A stretch of 64,000 nt of DNA from Paraburkholderia phenoliruptrix (GTDB lineage Bacteria; Pseudomonadota; Gammaproteobacteria; Burkholderiales; Burkholderiaceae). The stretch covers positions 1 to 64,000 of the forward strand of contig NZ_CADIKB010000021.1 in NCBI RefSeq assembly GCF_902859825.1. The letters are read 5' to 3'. Numbering within the stretch: position 1 is the first letter of the stretch; every line of letters starts with the position of its first letter. The position numbers and the translations under genes are program-made. Positions 42,780 through 50,913 of this stretch are shown here, one piece after another. A model generated the notes under the pieces. The model was not told the origin of the DNA. It worked only from the letters and a program-made list of their open reading frames with translations, and ran no database searches.

Positions 42780-43622
42780 TTATCCGCGTGCCGGCCTGTC
42801 ATGAACCGAAAGCGATTCGTGACGCGAACGCGCTGCGGGAATGAGCGCCTCGTGGTCGCCCTCGCGGATCAGGATGAGCGGATAGCCGAATATGCGGCTC
42901 GTCAATGCGGGGGTGAGTACGTCGCGCACGGGGCCGGCATAGGCGGCGCCCTCGCCGTCGAGGAGCAGCGCGTGCGTCGCAAAGCGGCGCGCCAGATTCA
43001 GATCGTGACATGAAAAGAGGACCGTGCGTGCCGCCTCGCGTGTCCATTCGTGGAGTACTTCCAGGCACTCTATCTGATGATGCAGATCCAGATGCGCAAG
43101 CGGTTCGTCGAGCAGCAAGAGCGGTGCCTCCTGGCACAACACGGCGGCGAGCGCCACGCGCTGGCGTTCGCCGCCGGAGAGCGACAACACGTCGCGCGCC
43201 GCCAGATCGCTGAGGCCGAGCACATCCAGCGCCGCGCGCGCGGCCTCGCGATCGACCTCACGCTCCCAGCCCCAGCCGGTCAGATGCGGAAAGCGGTTGA
43301 GCGTGACGACGTCGAGCACACTTGCGCTGAAGGTGTCCGGCGTGCTTTGCGGCATGAGCGCGCGACGCTGTGCGAGTGGCTGGCCGTGCCAGTCGGCAAG
43401 GCGCACGCCGTCGAGTTCGACGTGCCCCGCCACGGGTTGTCTCAAACCCGCGAGCGTCGACAGCAGCGTCGTTTTGCCCGCGCCGTTCGGACCGGCCACG
43501 CACCAGATTTCGCCCGGATAGAAGGTATGCGTGAAGGCGTCGAGCAAGGTCCGGGCGCCGGCGCGCAAGGTTACGCGCTGGGCGCTGAGCGAGGCTTGGG
43601 CGAGGTTGGAGGCGTGCATCAT
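42780..43622 (-). CDS. btuD: Cobalamin/iron-siderophore type ABC transporter ATP-binding protein (BtuD)
   Basis: A 280-residue ATPase of the FecE/BtuD family: Walker A GPNGAGKTT (about 39-47), signature LSGGERQR near 145, Walker B LLLLDEPLAHLD following. It starts with an ATG that overlaps the btuC stop (ATGA), giving MMHASN. The C-terminal tail after about 265 is polar and Arg/Ser-rich. Together with BtuC, and BtuF encoded elsewhere in the block, it imports cobalamin or cobinamide. Confidence 0.93.
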   Translation of the reverse strand: MMHASNLAQASLSAQRVTLRAGARTLLDAFTHTFYPGEIWCVAGPNGAGKTTLLSTLAGLRQPVAGHVELDGVRLADWHGQPLAQRRALMPQSTPDTFSASVLDVVTLNRFPHLTGWGWEREVDREAARAALDVLGLSDLAARDVLSLSGGERQRVALAAVLCQEAPLLLLDEPLAHLDLHHQIECLEVLHEWTREAARTVLFSCHDLNLARRFATHALLLDGEGAAYAGPVRDVLTPALTSRIFGYPLILIREGDHEALIPAARSRHESLSVHDRPARG

Positions 43623-44677
43623 CGGCGCGTGCGCAGCAGCATCCACAGGAACACGGGCACGCCGACGATCGACGTGATGACGCCAACCGGCAATTGCGCA
43701 GGCGCGATGACAAGGCGCGCGACCAGGTCGGCGCCCATGACCGCGACGCCGCCGCCAAGCGCCGCGGCGGGCAGCAGCATGCGTTGATCGTTGCCGAACG
43801 CGAGCCGCAGCATATGCGGTACGACGAGCCCGACAAAGCCGATGGTGCCCGCCGTCGTCACGGCCGCCGCCGCGGCGAGCGAGGCTGCGAGGTAGACGCG
43901 CAGCCGCAGCGGCATGACCGCGACGCCGAGCGCCTGCGCGACCGCGTCGCCTCGTAAAAGCACATTCAGTCGCGGCGCCACCGGCACGATCGCAATCAGC
44001 ACGACGACGAGCGCGGCAAGCGCGGTCCACGGCATCGCGTTGCCGTTGAGGTCGCCGGTGAGCCAGAACAGCATGCCGCGCAAACGATTGTCGGGCGCGA
44101 GATTCAGCAGCAGCGTGATCAGCGCGCCCCAACCGGCGGCGATCACCGCGCCCGTCAGCAGCAAACGCGGCGACGTGTCCTGCGGTTCGCCGCGCCACAA
44201 TTCGCGGCGTGCAAGTCCGAGCACGAGAAGGATCGACACGAAGGCGCCCGCGAACGCGGACGCATCGACGAGCCACCACGCGCAGCCGGCGATCATCGCG
44301 ACGAGCGCGAAGCTGGCGGCTCCACCGGAGACACCCAACACATAGGGCTCCGCCAGCGGATTGCGCAACAGCACCTGCAGCAGCGCGCCCGCTATCGCCA
44401 GCAATGCGCCGCATGCGAAGCCGGCCAATGCGCGCGGCAGACGCAGCGTGCGCACGATCTCGCCGGCGAGATCCGCAGACGCCGCGTGCGGCGAAGACGC
44501 AGGCAGCGGCGCCAGCGCCTCGATCACGCTCGACGGCGCGAGCGCCACGCTGCCCAAGGCGAGCGACGCCATCAGCACGACCAGCGCGGCGAGCGCGAGC
44601 ACGAGCCAGATGGCGGCGGCGCGCTTTGCGCTCATCGGCTGGAGCGTGGCGGGCAGCGAACCGGGATGCCGGCTCAT
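43619..44677 (-). CDS. btuC: Cobalamin ABC transporter permease (FecCD family, BtuC)
   Basis: A 352-residue inner-membrane protein with about ten hydrophobic segments. FecCD signatures are LRLPRALAGFACGALLAIAG-like, near residue 75, and VVPHMLRLAFG near 295. The ATG at 44677 is taken; an in-frame GTG at 44701 just after the btuB stop is the alternative, and neither has a strong ribosome site. It is coupled to btuD by ATGA and lies immediately downstream of btuB. Confidence 0.92.
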   Translation of the reverse strand: MSRHPGSLPATLQPMSAKRAAAIWLVLALAALVVLMASLALGSVALAPSSVIEALAPLPASSPHAASADLAGEIVRTLRLPRALAGFACGALLAIAGALLQVLLRNPLAEPYVLGVSGGAASFALVAMIAGCAWWLVDASAFAGAFVSILLVLGLARRELWRGEPQDTSPRLLLTGAVIAAGWGALITLLLNLAPDNRLRGMLFWLTGDLNGNAMPWTALAALVVVLIAIVPVAPRLNVLLRGDAVAQALGVAVMPLRLRVYLAASLAAAAAVTTAGTIGFVGLVVPHMLRLAFGNDQRMLLPAAALGGGVAVMGADLVARLVIAPAQLPVGVITSIVGVPVFLWMLLRTRR

Positions 44678-44704
44678 CGGCGCGCGCCCGGCAGGGTGCA
44701 CGGC

Positions 44705-46567
44705 CTACTGCTGCTGCCAGCCGACCGTGACATACGCACCGCGCCGCGGCGAGTTATACGAGTAGGCCGTTTCATAGTCCTTGTTCAACAGATTCTGGAT
44801 TTGCGCGGCCACGTACCAGGCCTTCGTGATGTTGTAGCGCGCGGACAGATTCACGATGCCGTAGCCGCCCAGCTTGCCGCTGCTGTCTTCCCGCGGGCCG
44901 CTCACGATCCACTCGCCGCCCACGCGCCACCCTGCGATGCTGCGATTCACGGCGAGCGACGCAAAACGCCGCGCACGCCGCACGAGATCCACGTCGTTGT
45001 CGAGGTCGACGGGATTTTGCAGCGTCAGCGACGCGCGCACGTCCGTCTTGCCCACATGTCCGCTCCACGATCCTTCGAGTCCCTGCACTTTCGCGTGCCC
45101 CACGTTCTCGGCCAGGTAGATGCCCGGCGTGACCTGCTGATAGTCGATCAAGTTCGAATAGCGCGTCTGGAAAGCGCTCAAACGCATCACGCCGAGCGCA
45201 TTCGACGCGTACTGCAGCGCCGCTTCCACCGAGTGGCTGCGCTCGGGCTGGATGGACGGATTGCCGCTTAGCGGATAGTACAGATCGTCGAAGCTCGGCG
45301 CGCGAAACGAATCCGAGTAGTTTGCGCTCACCTTCCAGTGCGACGTGATGTCGAAGCCGTAGCCGAGATAGTAACTGTTCGCCCCGCCGAAATCCGAGTA
45401 CTGGTCGCGCCGCACGTTCGCCTGGACCTGGTGGCGTCCAAAGCGCGCCGTGTAGCCCGCAAAGCCCGAATCCACGCGACGGGTAGGCGCGGCAAACGTA
45501 TCGGAATCGAGGCTCTGATCCAGATGCTCGTAGCCGATGCGCAGCTTCTGCTGCGCGGCAAGCGCGAAATCGTTCTGCCAGATGTACTGGCGATTGTCGG
45601 TATCGAAACGGCCGCTGTAGAGGCCGTTGGTGTTCGACACGCTGCGGTCGTCGCCTTCGGAGACGATGAAGTGCGTGGTCCACCAGTCGGTCAGCTTGCC
45701 GTTCGCAAACGCGGACACCTGGCGCACCTTCGTGTACAGGTTGTTCAGATCGGTCGGCGCCCCATACGCGTTGTCGTAGCTGTTGTTGCCGTTCGACTGG
45801 AAATAGCTGACGCCCGCGTCCCATCTGTCGCCGAACTTGTGACGCAGCGACGCCGAGATGCTCTCGTTCAGATAGCCGTTCGCGTTGGGATTCGCATTGG
45901 GCGCCTCGCGCGGATTGAGCGCGGAAAACCCGTCGTCCTTCGAGCGCGCAAGCGAGATGCTGAAGGTCGTGCGGCCGTCTTTATCCAATGCGCCGTTCGC
46001 ACCGATTTGCTGCGTCTGCGTGTGATAGCTGCCGTAGCCCACGGAGAAATTGAAGCGCGGCGGATGCTCGCCGCCGTCTTTCGTGAACACCTGGACCACG
46101 CCGCCAATCGCGCCCGAACCATACAGCGCGGACACGTTGCCGTTCACGACCTCGACGTGATCGATCTGGTCGAGCGGAATCTGCGCGATTTGCGCGGCGC
46201 CGAGACTCACCGAATCGACACGCACACCGTCGATCAGAACCAGCGATTGCGTCGATGACGCGCCACGCAAATAGAGGCTCGCCGTCGAACCGGGCCCACC
46301 CGTATGCGAGATTTGCGCGCCAGGCGCGAGTTGCAGCAGGCCGGGCAGATCCGTCGCGGTGGTGTCGGCAAGGTCCTGCTGATCGAAGAGCGACGTTTGC
46401 GGAATCGTGTCGGCGAGCGCTTGCGGACCGCGCTCGGCCGTCACGACGACCGGCGATAAAACAGTGAACGGAGAGTCGGCGCTTGCAGGCGCGGCGGCCT
46501 GCGCATGCGCGACATGCGGCAGCCCTGCAGAAGCGAGCAACACCGCGCGGGCGATGGGGGACAACAT
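44705..46567 (-). CDS. btuB: TonB-dependent vitamin B12 outer-membrane receptor (BtuB)
   Basis: A 620-residue TonB-dependent receptor with a signal peptide (about 1-23), a TonB-box-like SPVVVTA segment, a plug domain (about 50-165, DLPGLLQLAPG and SLYLRGASSTQSLVLIDGVRV) and a 22-stranded barrel ending TVGWQQQ. The length matches BtuB rather than siderophore receptors. It is the first gene behind the cobalamin riboswitch at 46668-46955 and is followed by btuC, which supports the B12 assignment. Confidence 0.93.
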   Translation of the reverse strand: MLSPIARAVLLASAGLPHVAHAQAAAPASADSPFTVLSPVVVTAERGPQALADTIPQTSLFDQQDLADTTATDLPGLLQLAPGAQISHTGGPGSTASLYLRGASSTQSLVLIDGVRVDSVSLGAAQIAQIPLDQIDHVEVVNGNVSALYGSGAIGGVVQVFTKDGGEHPPRFNFSVGYGSYHTQTQQIGANGALDKDGRTTFSISLARSKDDGFSALNPREAPNANPNANGYLNESISASLRHKFGDRWDAGVSYFQSNGNNSYDNAYGAPTDLNNLYTKVRQVSAFANGKLTDWWTTHFIVSEGDDRSVSNTNGLYSGRFDTDNRQYIWQNDFALAAQQKLRIGYEHLDQSLDSDTFAAPTRRVDSGFAGYTARFGRHQVQANVRRDQYSDFGGANSYYLGYGFDITSHWKVSANYSDSFRAPSFDDLYYPLSGNPSIQPERSHSVEAALQYASNALGVMRLSAFQTRYSNLIDYQQVTPGIYLAENVGHAKVQGLEGSWSGHVGKTDVRASLTLQNPVDLDNDVDLVRRARRFASLAVNRSIAGWRVGGEWIVSGPREDSSGKLGGYGIVNLSARYNITKAWYVAAQIQNLLNKDYETAYSYNSPRRGAYVTVGWQQQ

Positions 46568-46667
46568 GGAATGAGATTTCCCGTGGATGGCATGCGCGGC
46601 CCGCTTCCCCGCAGGCCTTCGCGTAACGGGGCGCGTGCGCTTTTGACATTCGCGCTTCGCGCCCCTC

Positions 46668-46955
46668 CCTCTGGCCGGTATCCGGGCTGGCGACCTTCAT
46701 CCCGCCTTCCCACGCGTGACGCGCAGTGGCACACTCGCGAGTTGAACCGGCGTTGAACCGGAACACGCGATGGGGATCGAACTGCAAAGCGCGAACTGCT
46801 CTGCTGCGTATGCAGTATTGAACTGCAATACGAGCACGCGAATGCGGTCGCTTACCGTTGCGGGGGCAGCGCAGGTTGGCGCGTTCAGATGAACCGCGCG
46901 CCCTGCTTCCCGTTTAACTGCGCGCACGGTGAATGCGCGCGGGCACCAGAGTGCG
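46668..46955 (-). ncRNA. Cobalamin (B12) riboswitch upstream of btuB
   Basis: Read on the minus strand, the conserved cobalamin-riboswitch elements occur in order: GGTGCC (plus 46942-46947), GGGAA about 30 bases later, the core GCTGCCCCCGCAACGGTAAG (plus 46851-46870), CCACTG (plus 46724-46729), GGGAAGGC, and the B12-box-like CCAGCCCGGATACCGGCC (plus 46673-46690). About 121 bases separate the core from CCACTG, more than is usual, so a peripheral arm is enlarged. It should repress btuB-btuC-btuD-cobT-cobS-cobC when adenosylcobalamin is plentiful. Ends are approximate. Confidence 0.92.
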
Positions 46956-46958
46956 GCC

Positions 46959-46987
46959 AGTGTATGAGCGCCCTCTGAGCGAGTCAA
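46959..46987 (-). promoter_or_regulatory. Promoter of the btuB operon
   Basis: On the minus strand TTGACT (plus 46982-46987) and TACACT (plus 46959-46964) are separated by exactly 17 bases. Transcription would begin a few bases before the first conserved riboswitch element, as expected for a leader that consists of the riboswitch. Confidence 0.7.
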
Positions 46988-47109
46988 GAATGCGAGCCGC
47001 GCGTGCGTTCGATTCCGACAGGGTCGAGCTATTGTCCGACGCACACGCCGGCACGCGAGTAGTTTTTCTTCTTCAGTTGAAAAAAGCCTGCAAAAAGCGG
47101 TGTTGTTAC

Positions 47110-47124
47110 GTCTCGAAACGAGAC
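47110..47124. promoter_or_regulatory. Perfect 15-bp palindrome upstream of the zapB-like gene
   Basis: GTCTCG and CGAGAC flank AAA, directly followed by another self-complementary octamer ACAATTGT (47123-47130). It lies just upstream of the candidate zapB promoter and could be an operator; no matching regulator is recognised. Confidence 0.35.
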
Positions 47125-47127
47125 AAT

Positions 47128-47158
47128 TGTCGGAACGTGCGACATTCCGCGCTAAAAT
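47128..47158 (+). promoter_or_regulatory. Candidate promoter of the zapB-like-zapA unit
   Basis: TTGTCG at 47128-47133 and TAAAAT at 47153-47158, with a 19-base spacer, lie 26 bases before the first start codon. The -10 is good; the spacing is longer than ideal. Confidence 0.4.
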
Positions 47159-47183
47159 GCGATGTCTTTAGAGGACGCAGCAC

Positions 47184-47540
47184 ATGCTCACCGAACTCGA
47201 AACACTCTCACAGAATATCGGCAAGCTGATCGCGATCAGCCAGCGCCACAATGAAGCGCGCGTCGCGCTCGAAGAGCAACTCGCCCAATCGCGCGCCGAA
47301 GCCGAAGCGACGCGCACGGAACTTGCACTGCTGCGCGAGGAACGCGATGCACTGGAGGCGGAGCGCGACGCGCTGTCGGCCAAGATCGACGACGCTCAGG
47401 TGCGTCTGAACGCGATCCTCGAGAAATTGCCGCGTGCGCGCGCGCATCACGAGCCGGACAACCAGCTCGATCTGCTCGAGCCCGCTCAGCATGAAGTGGA
47501 AGCGGAGAGCGACGCCACTCGCCACGGAGAAAATGCATGA
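47184..47540 (+). CDS. ZapB-like coiled-coil protein
   Basis: A 118-residue, almost wholly helical protein with a heptad coiled coil from about residue 1 to 80 (leucine/alanine/glutamate pattern, LETLSQNIGKLI at the start) and an acidic, polar C-terminal tail containing DNQLDLLEP. The adjacent zapA, whose ATG overlaps its stop (ATGA), suggests a cell-division role in Z-ring bundling like ZapB, although its sequence is low-complexity and longer than E. coli ZapB. Function is inferred from context and coiled-coil character. Confidence 0.7.
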   Translation: MLTELETLSQNIGKLIAISQRHNEARVALEEQLAQSRAEAEATRTELALLREERDALEAERDALSAKIDDAQVRLNAILEKLPRARAHHEPDNQLDLLEPAQHEVEAESDATRHGENA

Positions 47541-47851
47541 CCACCAAGCAGATCGAAGTATCGATTCTCGGCGTGCCCTATCGTCTCGCCTGCTCGCCGG
47601 AAACGGAAGGTGCGCTGCTCGAGGCAGTCGCGCGAGTCGACGCCGAAATGTCGAAGATCCGCAATAACAGCAACGTGCGCGGCACGGATCGCATTGCCGT
47701 CATGGCTGCGCTGTCGCTGGCATCCGAACTGCTTAAGCTGCAACAAAGCGTGCGTCACGGAGAAGCATTTCCTGCTGAGGAAATCCGGCGTACAATGCAT
47801 CAAATGAACGAACAACTGGGCACTGTCATCGCGCAGTACAGCGTGCAGTAA
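47537..47851 (+). CDS. zapA: Cell division protein ZapA
   Basis: A 104-residue Z-ring-associated protein with the family start QIEVSILGVPYRLACSPE, then DAEMSKIR and a C-terminal helix that forms the tetrameric coiled coil (LASELLKLQ onward). It promotes FtsZ bundling at mid-cell. It is translationally coupled to the coiled-coil gene before it. The 6S RNA gene follows, an order widely conserved in proteobacteria. Confidence 0.93.
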   Translation: MTTKQIEVSILGVPYRLACSPETEGALLEAVARVDAEMSKIRNNSNVRGTDRIAVMAALSLASELLKLQQSVRHGEAFPAEEIRRTMHQMNEQLGTVIAQYSVQ

Positions 47852-47892
47852 CCAGTGGTTGCAAGTAGTGCTGGAGTGGGTGCAGTACTGCT

Positions 47893-47912
47893 GACCGGTC
47901 TTGCGACCGGTC
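47893..47912 (+). repeat. Hairpin after zapA built from a doubled palindrome
   Basis: The self-complementary octamer GACCGGTC occurs twice, separated by TTGC, so an eight-base stem with a four-base loop can form. There is no T run. It lies 41 bases after zapA and 100 bases before the 6S RNA, and may end or stabilise the zapA mRNA. Confidence 0.4.
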
Positions 47913-48012
47913 GGGAATTCAAGCGAAAGCGCGCAGGCGCAGCGTTCGTGAAGCATGCTCGAACCACGCATCGCAAACGTTTGAATTCAGTCGTTTTAGT
48001 TTCATCGGTTTA

Positions 48013-48193
48013 GCTTCCCTGCCTGGTTCGCCAAGGTCATATATTCCTTGAACCAATGCCATGTGCACGGTTGCGGAAATTTGTAGCACGGGCGTGCGCG
48101 TCACTCTGTCTGATGTACCCGAAGTGCTGCTAACTGCGACCAATTCTGAACCCCCGGTTCAGGATGCCGGCCTAGCGGCTAAGGCGGGGACCT
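48013..48193 (+). ncRNA. ssrS: 6S RNA
   Basis: A roughly 180-base segment with 6S features. A closing stem is formed by TCCCTGCC (48016-48023) and GGCGGGGA (48183-48190). CCTTGAACCAATGCC lies on the 5' side, and TTCTGAACCCCCGGTTCAGG with GCCGGCC on the 3' side fits the conserved central-bubble flank. It sits directly after zapA, the standard ssrS position. 6S RNA binds sigma-70 RNA polymerase as an open-promoter mimic in stationary phase. Exact ends are approximate. An intrinsic terminator follows at 48201-48233. Confidence 0.85.
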
Positions 48194-48200
48194 TATTTGG

Positions 48201-48233
48201 AACGGCATCGGACTTGCGTCCGGTGCCGTTTTT
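48201..48233 (+). terminator. Terminator of the 6S RNA
   Basis: AACGGCATCGGA pairs with TCCGGTGCCGTT (with a G-T pair) around CTTGCG and is followed by a T run. It lies ten bases after the 6S RNA. Confidence 0.85.
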
Positions 48234-48358
48234 GTTTGTGCGTCGCGTTCTGCGTCTCTGTTTTGCATCTCTGTCTCGCGGCTGCGTTTTGCAGTTGTAT
48301 GTTGCAGCGGTTTCCCCTGCTTCTTCAAACCCTTAACGTTCAACGTTCAATTCGATTC

Positions 48359-48817
48359 ATGCGCTACTGGCTAATGAAGTCCGAACCGGACGAAGCAAGC
48401 ATCGACCATCTCGCCAACGCCCCGCACCGCACGCTGCCTTGGACCGGCGTGCGCAACTATCAGGCGCGCAACTTCATGCGCGACGTTATGCAGATTGGCG
48501 ACGGCGTGCTGTTCTATCACTCGGGTTGTCCGGAGCCCGGAATCGCGGGGCTCGCGGAAGTCGCGTCCACGGCATATCCGGACCCCACGCAGTTCGACAG
48601 CAAGAGTCCGTATTACGACCCCAAGTCGTCGCAGGAAACGCCGCGCTGGCTGCTCGTCGACGTCGTGTTCAAGAAGAAGATTCCGCTGATTCCGCTCGCG
48701 GCCTTGCGCGAACACGAAGAGTTGAAAGACATGCGCGTGCTGGCACGAGGCAACCGCTTGTCGATCACGCCTGTGACCGAAGCGGAGTGGCGCTTCATCA
48801 CGAAGCGGCTTGTTTGA
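48359..48817 (+). CDS. EVE-domain (PUA-like) protein
   Basis: A 152-residue EVE-domain protein, beginning MRYWLMKSEPDEASI, with the family blocks TGVRNYQARNFMRDVM, GVLFYHSGCPEPGI and the C-terminal ITPVTEAEW. EVE proteins are PUA-like readers; some bind modified bases in DNA or RNA, but the ligand for this housekeeping branch is not established. It is located between the 6S RNA terminator and the SIMPL gene. The start at 48359 is clear. Confidence 0.9.
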   Translation: MRYWLMKSEPDEASIDHLANAPHRTLPWTGVRNYQARNFMRDVMQIGDGVLFYHSGCPEPGIAGLAEVASTAYPDPTQFDSKSPYYDPKSSQETPRWLLVDVVFKKKIPLIPLAALREHEELKDMRVLARGNRLSITPVTEAEWRFITKRLV

Positions 48818-49065
48818 ATTCGCCGGGTTCCTGGCAGTGCTTCGGCGCGCCTGCGATTGGACGCGGGCGACGTTGTGAGCAAAGGTTGCAGCAACGTTAA
48901 ATTAGGGAACCAAGCTCAGGTTACAGGCGCCTAACGGACTCGCAAACGGCTCGGGCAACGCTGCGCCGCCGTTGCATCGCGCGGGGTCTCGCGTAGTTCT
49001 CACGTAGTTCTCGCGAACCTCTCCCGTTTTTCGCGCGCCATCGTGTTCAAGCAAGGAGTCCAACA

Positions 49066-49797
49066 ATGACCAAACACACCACACGTGCACTCGCTTTCGC
49101 GCTTGTCTGCGCCGCACCTGCTGCGCTCGTGCTCTCGCCCGCCCCCGCGCGCGCGCAGAGCGTCGCGCCCTATCAACCGGCCGGCGTGCTGTCGCTGAAT
49201 GCGCAGGCGAGCGCGGAGGTACCGCAAGACGTCGTCGACATTACGCTGTTCTACGAGCAGGAGGCGAGCGATCCGTCGGCGCTGACCTCAACGCTGAATC
49301 AGCGCGCCGATTCGGCGCTGCAAAAAGCGAAGGGCGTGAGCGGCGTGACCGCGCGCACGGGTTCGTTCTCGATCTATCCGTCTACCGACCGCGACGGACG
49401 CATCTCCGCGTGGCGCGGCCGCACGGAAATCGTGCTGGAGTCGCACGACTTCGCGGCGGCGTCGAAGCTCGCGGGGCAAATGGCTTCCATCATGCAGGTG
49501 GGCAACGTCCAGTTCTCGCTGTCACCCGCAGCGCAGCGCGCCGCCGAGCAGAAGCTGACCGGCGAGGCGATCCGCTCGTTCCGCGAGCAGGCGGCGTCGT
49601 CCGCGCAGGCATTCGGCTACAGCGGCTATTCGATTCGCGAGGTCAACGTCGGGCACAACGGCGTGATGCCGCGGCCCGTCATGATGATGAGCGCGCGCGC
49701 CATGGGCGCCGACGCGAAGATGGCGGCGCCGGTGCCGATAGAAGGCGGCACGTCGACGGTGACGGTCAACGTGTCGGGCTCGGTGCAAATGAAGTAA
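49066..49797 (+). CDS. SIMPL-domain (DUF541) periplasmic protein
   Basis: A 243-residue secreted protein with a signal peptide (MTKHTTRALAFALVCAAPAAL onward, cleavage near ARA-QS at about 34) and a DUF541/SIMPL domain: LSLNAQASAEVPQDVVDITLFYEQEA and the C-terminal STVTVNVSGSVQ. Relatives (BP26/OMP28) are periplasmic or outer-membrane proteins of uncertain function; E. coli YggE is linked to oxidative stress. It has its own terminator at 49833-49869. Confidence 0.88.
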   Translation: MTKHTTRALAFALVCAAPAALVLSPAPARAQSVAPYQPAGVLSLNAQASAEVPQDVVDITLFYEQEASDPSALTSTLNQRADSALQKAKGVSGVTARTGSFSIYPSTDRDGRISAWRGRTEIVLESHDFAAASKLAGQMASIMQVGNVQFSLSPAAQRAAEQKLTGEAIRSFREQAASSAQAFGYSGYSIREVNVGHNGVMPRPVMMMSARAMGADAKMAAPVPIEGGTSTVTVNVSGSVQMK

Positions 49798-49832
49798 CGC
49801 GCAGCTACCCCGCCGGGTTGTAGCACTCAACG

Positions 49833-49869
49833 AAAACGCCACCGCATGCAGTTCATGCGGTGGCGTTTT
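49833..49869. terminator. Bidirectional terminator between the SIMPL gene and lgt
   Basis: AAAACGCCACCGCATG and CATGCGGTGGCGTTTT form a perfect 16-base stem around CAGTT. The A and T ends make it usable from both sides; it lies between convergent genes. Confidence 0.92.
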
Positions 49870-49904
49870 GCTGTCAATCGCTTGCGCGCGGAACGCGCCG
49901 CGCG

Positions 49905-50804
49905 TTACGGCAACGCGTGCGCGGTTTCGCTGCGGCCACGGCGATACGACCACACGAGCATGGCAATGCCTCCGAGGATCATCGGCAGCGAGAGCCATTG
50001 ACCCATCGAGAGGCCCATCGCGAGCAGTCCGAGGAAGTCGTCGGGCTCGCGTGCGAATTCGACCGTGAAGCGCGCGAGGCCATAGCCGATCAGGAAGACC
50101 GCGGAAATGGCGCCGAGCGGCTTCGGTTTGCGCGAGAAGAAAAACAGCACGAAGAAGAGTGCGACGCCTTCGAGCGCGATCTCATACAACTCCGAAGGAT
50201 GACGCGGCAGCATGTGATATTGCGCGAACACTTCGTTCAGATGCCATTGCGCGGCCAGTTGCGGATGCGCGGAGAGCCACGCGGCGTCGTCGGGCGCGGC
50301 GCCGGGAAAGAGCATGGCCCACGGCGCGGACGGATCCGTCACGCGCCCCCACAACTCCCCGTTGATGAAGTTGCCGAGCCGCCCCGCCGCGAGGCCAGTC
50401 GGCACCATCGGCGCGACGAAGTCTGTGACCTGCAGCCACGAGCGCTTGCGCTGATACGCAAACAGCATCATCGCGAACGTGACGCCGAGAAAGCCGCCGT
50501 GAAACGACATGCCGCCTTCCCAGACCTTGAAGATATCGAGCGGATGCGCAAAGTAAAAGCTGGCCTTGTAGAACAGCACGTAGCCGAGCCGGCCGCCGAG
50601 AATCGTGCCGAGCACGCCGTAAAACAGCATGTCGTCGATGTCTTTGGCCGTCCAGCCTTGGGCCGCGACGTACGGCAAACGCAGCCGGAGCCGGCCGACG
50701 ACAATCGCCGCGATGAACGCGACGAGGTACATCAGTCCATACCAGCGCACGGCAAGCGGCCCCAGGTGAATGGCGACGGGGTCGAAGTTCGGGTGAATGA
50801 GCAT
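49905..50804 (-). CDS. lgt: Phosphatidylglycerol-prolipoprotein diacylglyceryl transferase
   Basis: A 299-residue membrane enzyme that attaches diacylglycerol to the lipobox cysteine of prolipoproteins. The signature GRLGNFINGELWGRVTD (about 145-160) and HPSELYE are intact, with seven hydrophobic segments starting from MLIHPNFDPVAIHLGPLAVRWYGL. It provides the modification needed by lipoproteins such as those encoded at 17843 and 20029. Confidence 0.96.
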   Translation of the reverse strand: MLIHPNFDPVAIHLGPLAVRWYGLMYLVAFIAAIVVGRLRLRLPYVAAQGWTAKDIDDMLFYGVLGTILGGRLGYVLFYKASFYFAHPLDIFKVWEGGMSFHGGFLGVTFAMMLFAYQRKRSWLQVTDFVAPMVPTGLAAGRLGNFINGELWGRVTDPSAPWAMLFPGAAPDDAAWLSAHPQLAAQWHLNEVFAQYHMLPRHPSELYEIALEGVALFFVLFFFSRKPKPLGAISAVFLIGYGLARFTVEFAREPDDFLGLLAMGLSMGQWLSLPMILGGIAMLVWSYRRGRSETAHALP

Positions 50805-50913
50805 CGTGTTGTTATGGGCAGTTCAGGTTCAGAAGCTTGTTTGTACGGACGACGGGCGGCGCGCGCCGCCTGCGTTGGACGGCTCAGCGCGTAATGCGTT
50901 CGCGGCCGCCGCG

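Larger units (their letters stand above)
46568..47183. other. Regulatory region between btuB and the zapB-like gene
   Basis: A 616-base gap holding the cobalamin riboswitch and btuB promoter on the minus strand and a candidate zapB promoter on the plus strand. The 100 bases between the riboswitch core and the btuB ATG include an imperfect hairpin (GGCCCGC and GCAGGCC near 46598-46617) with no T run, so control is more likely translational or Rho-dependent than by intrinsic termination. Confidence 0.6.

Noticed and set aside
46255..46756. Small plus-strand frames opposite btuB and the riboswitch
   Set aside because: They overlap conserved riboswitch elements and the btuB start, and have no ribosome site or homology.
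47893..47912. Doubled GACCGGTC considered as a phage or plasmid attachment site
   Set aside because: No integrase, no second copy at a distance, and no mobile genes anywhere in the window.
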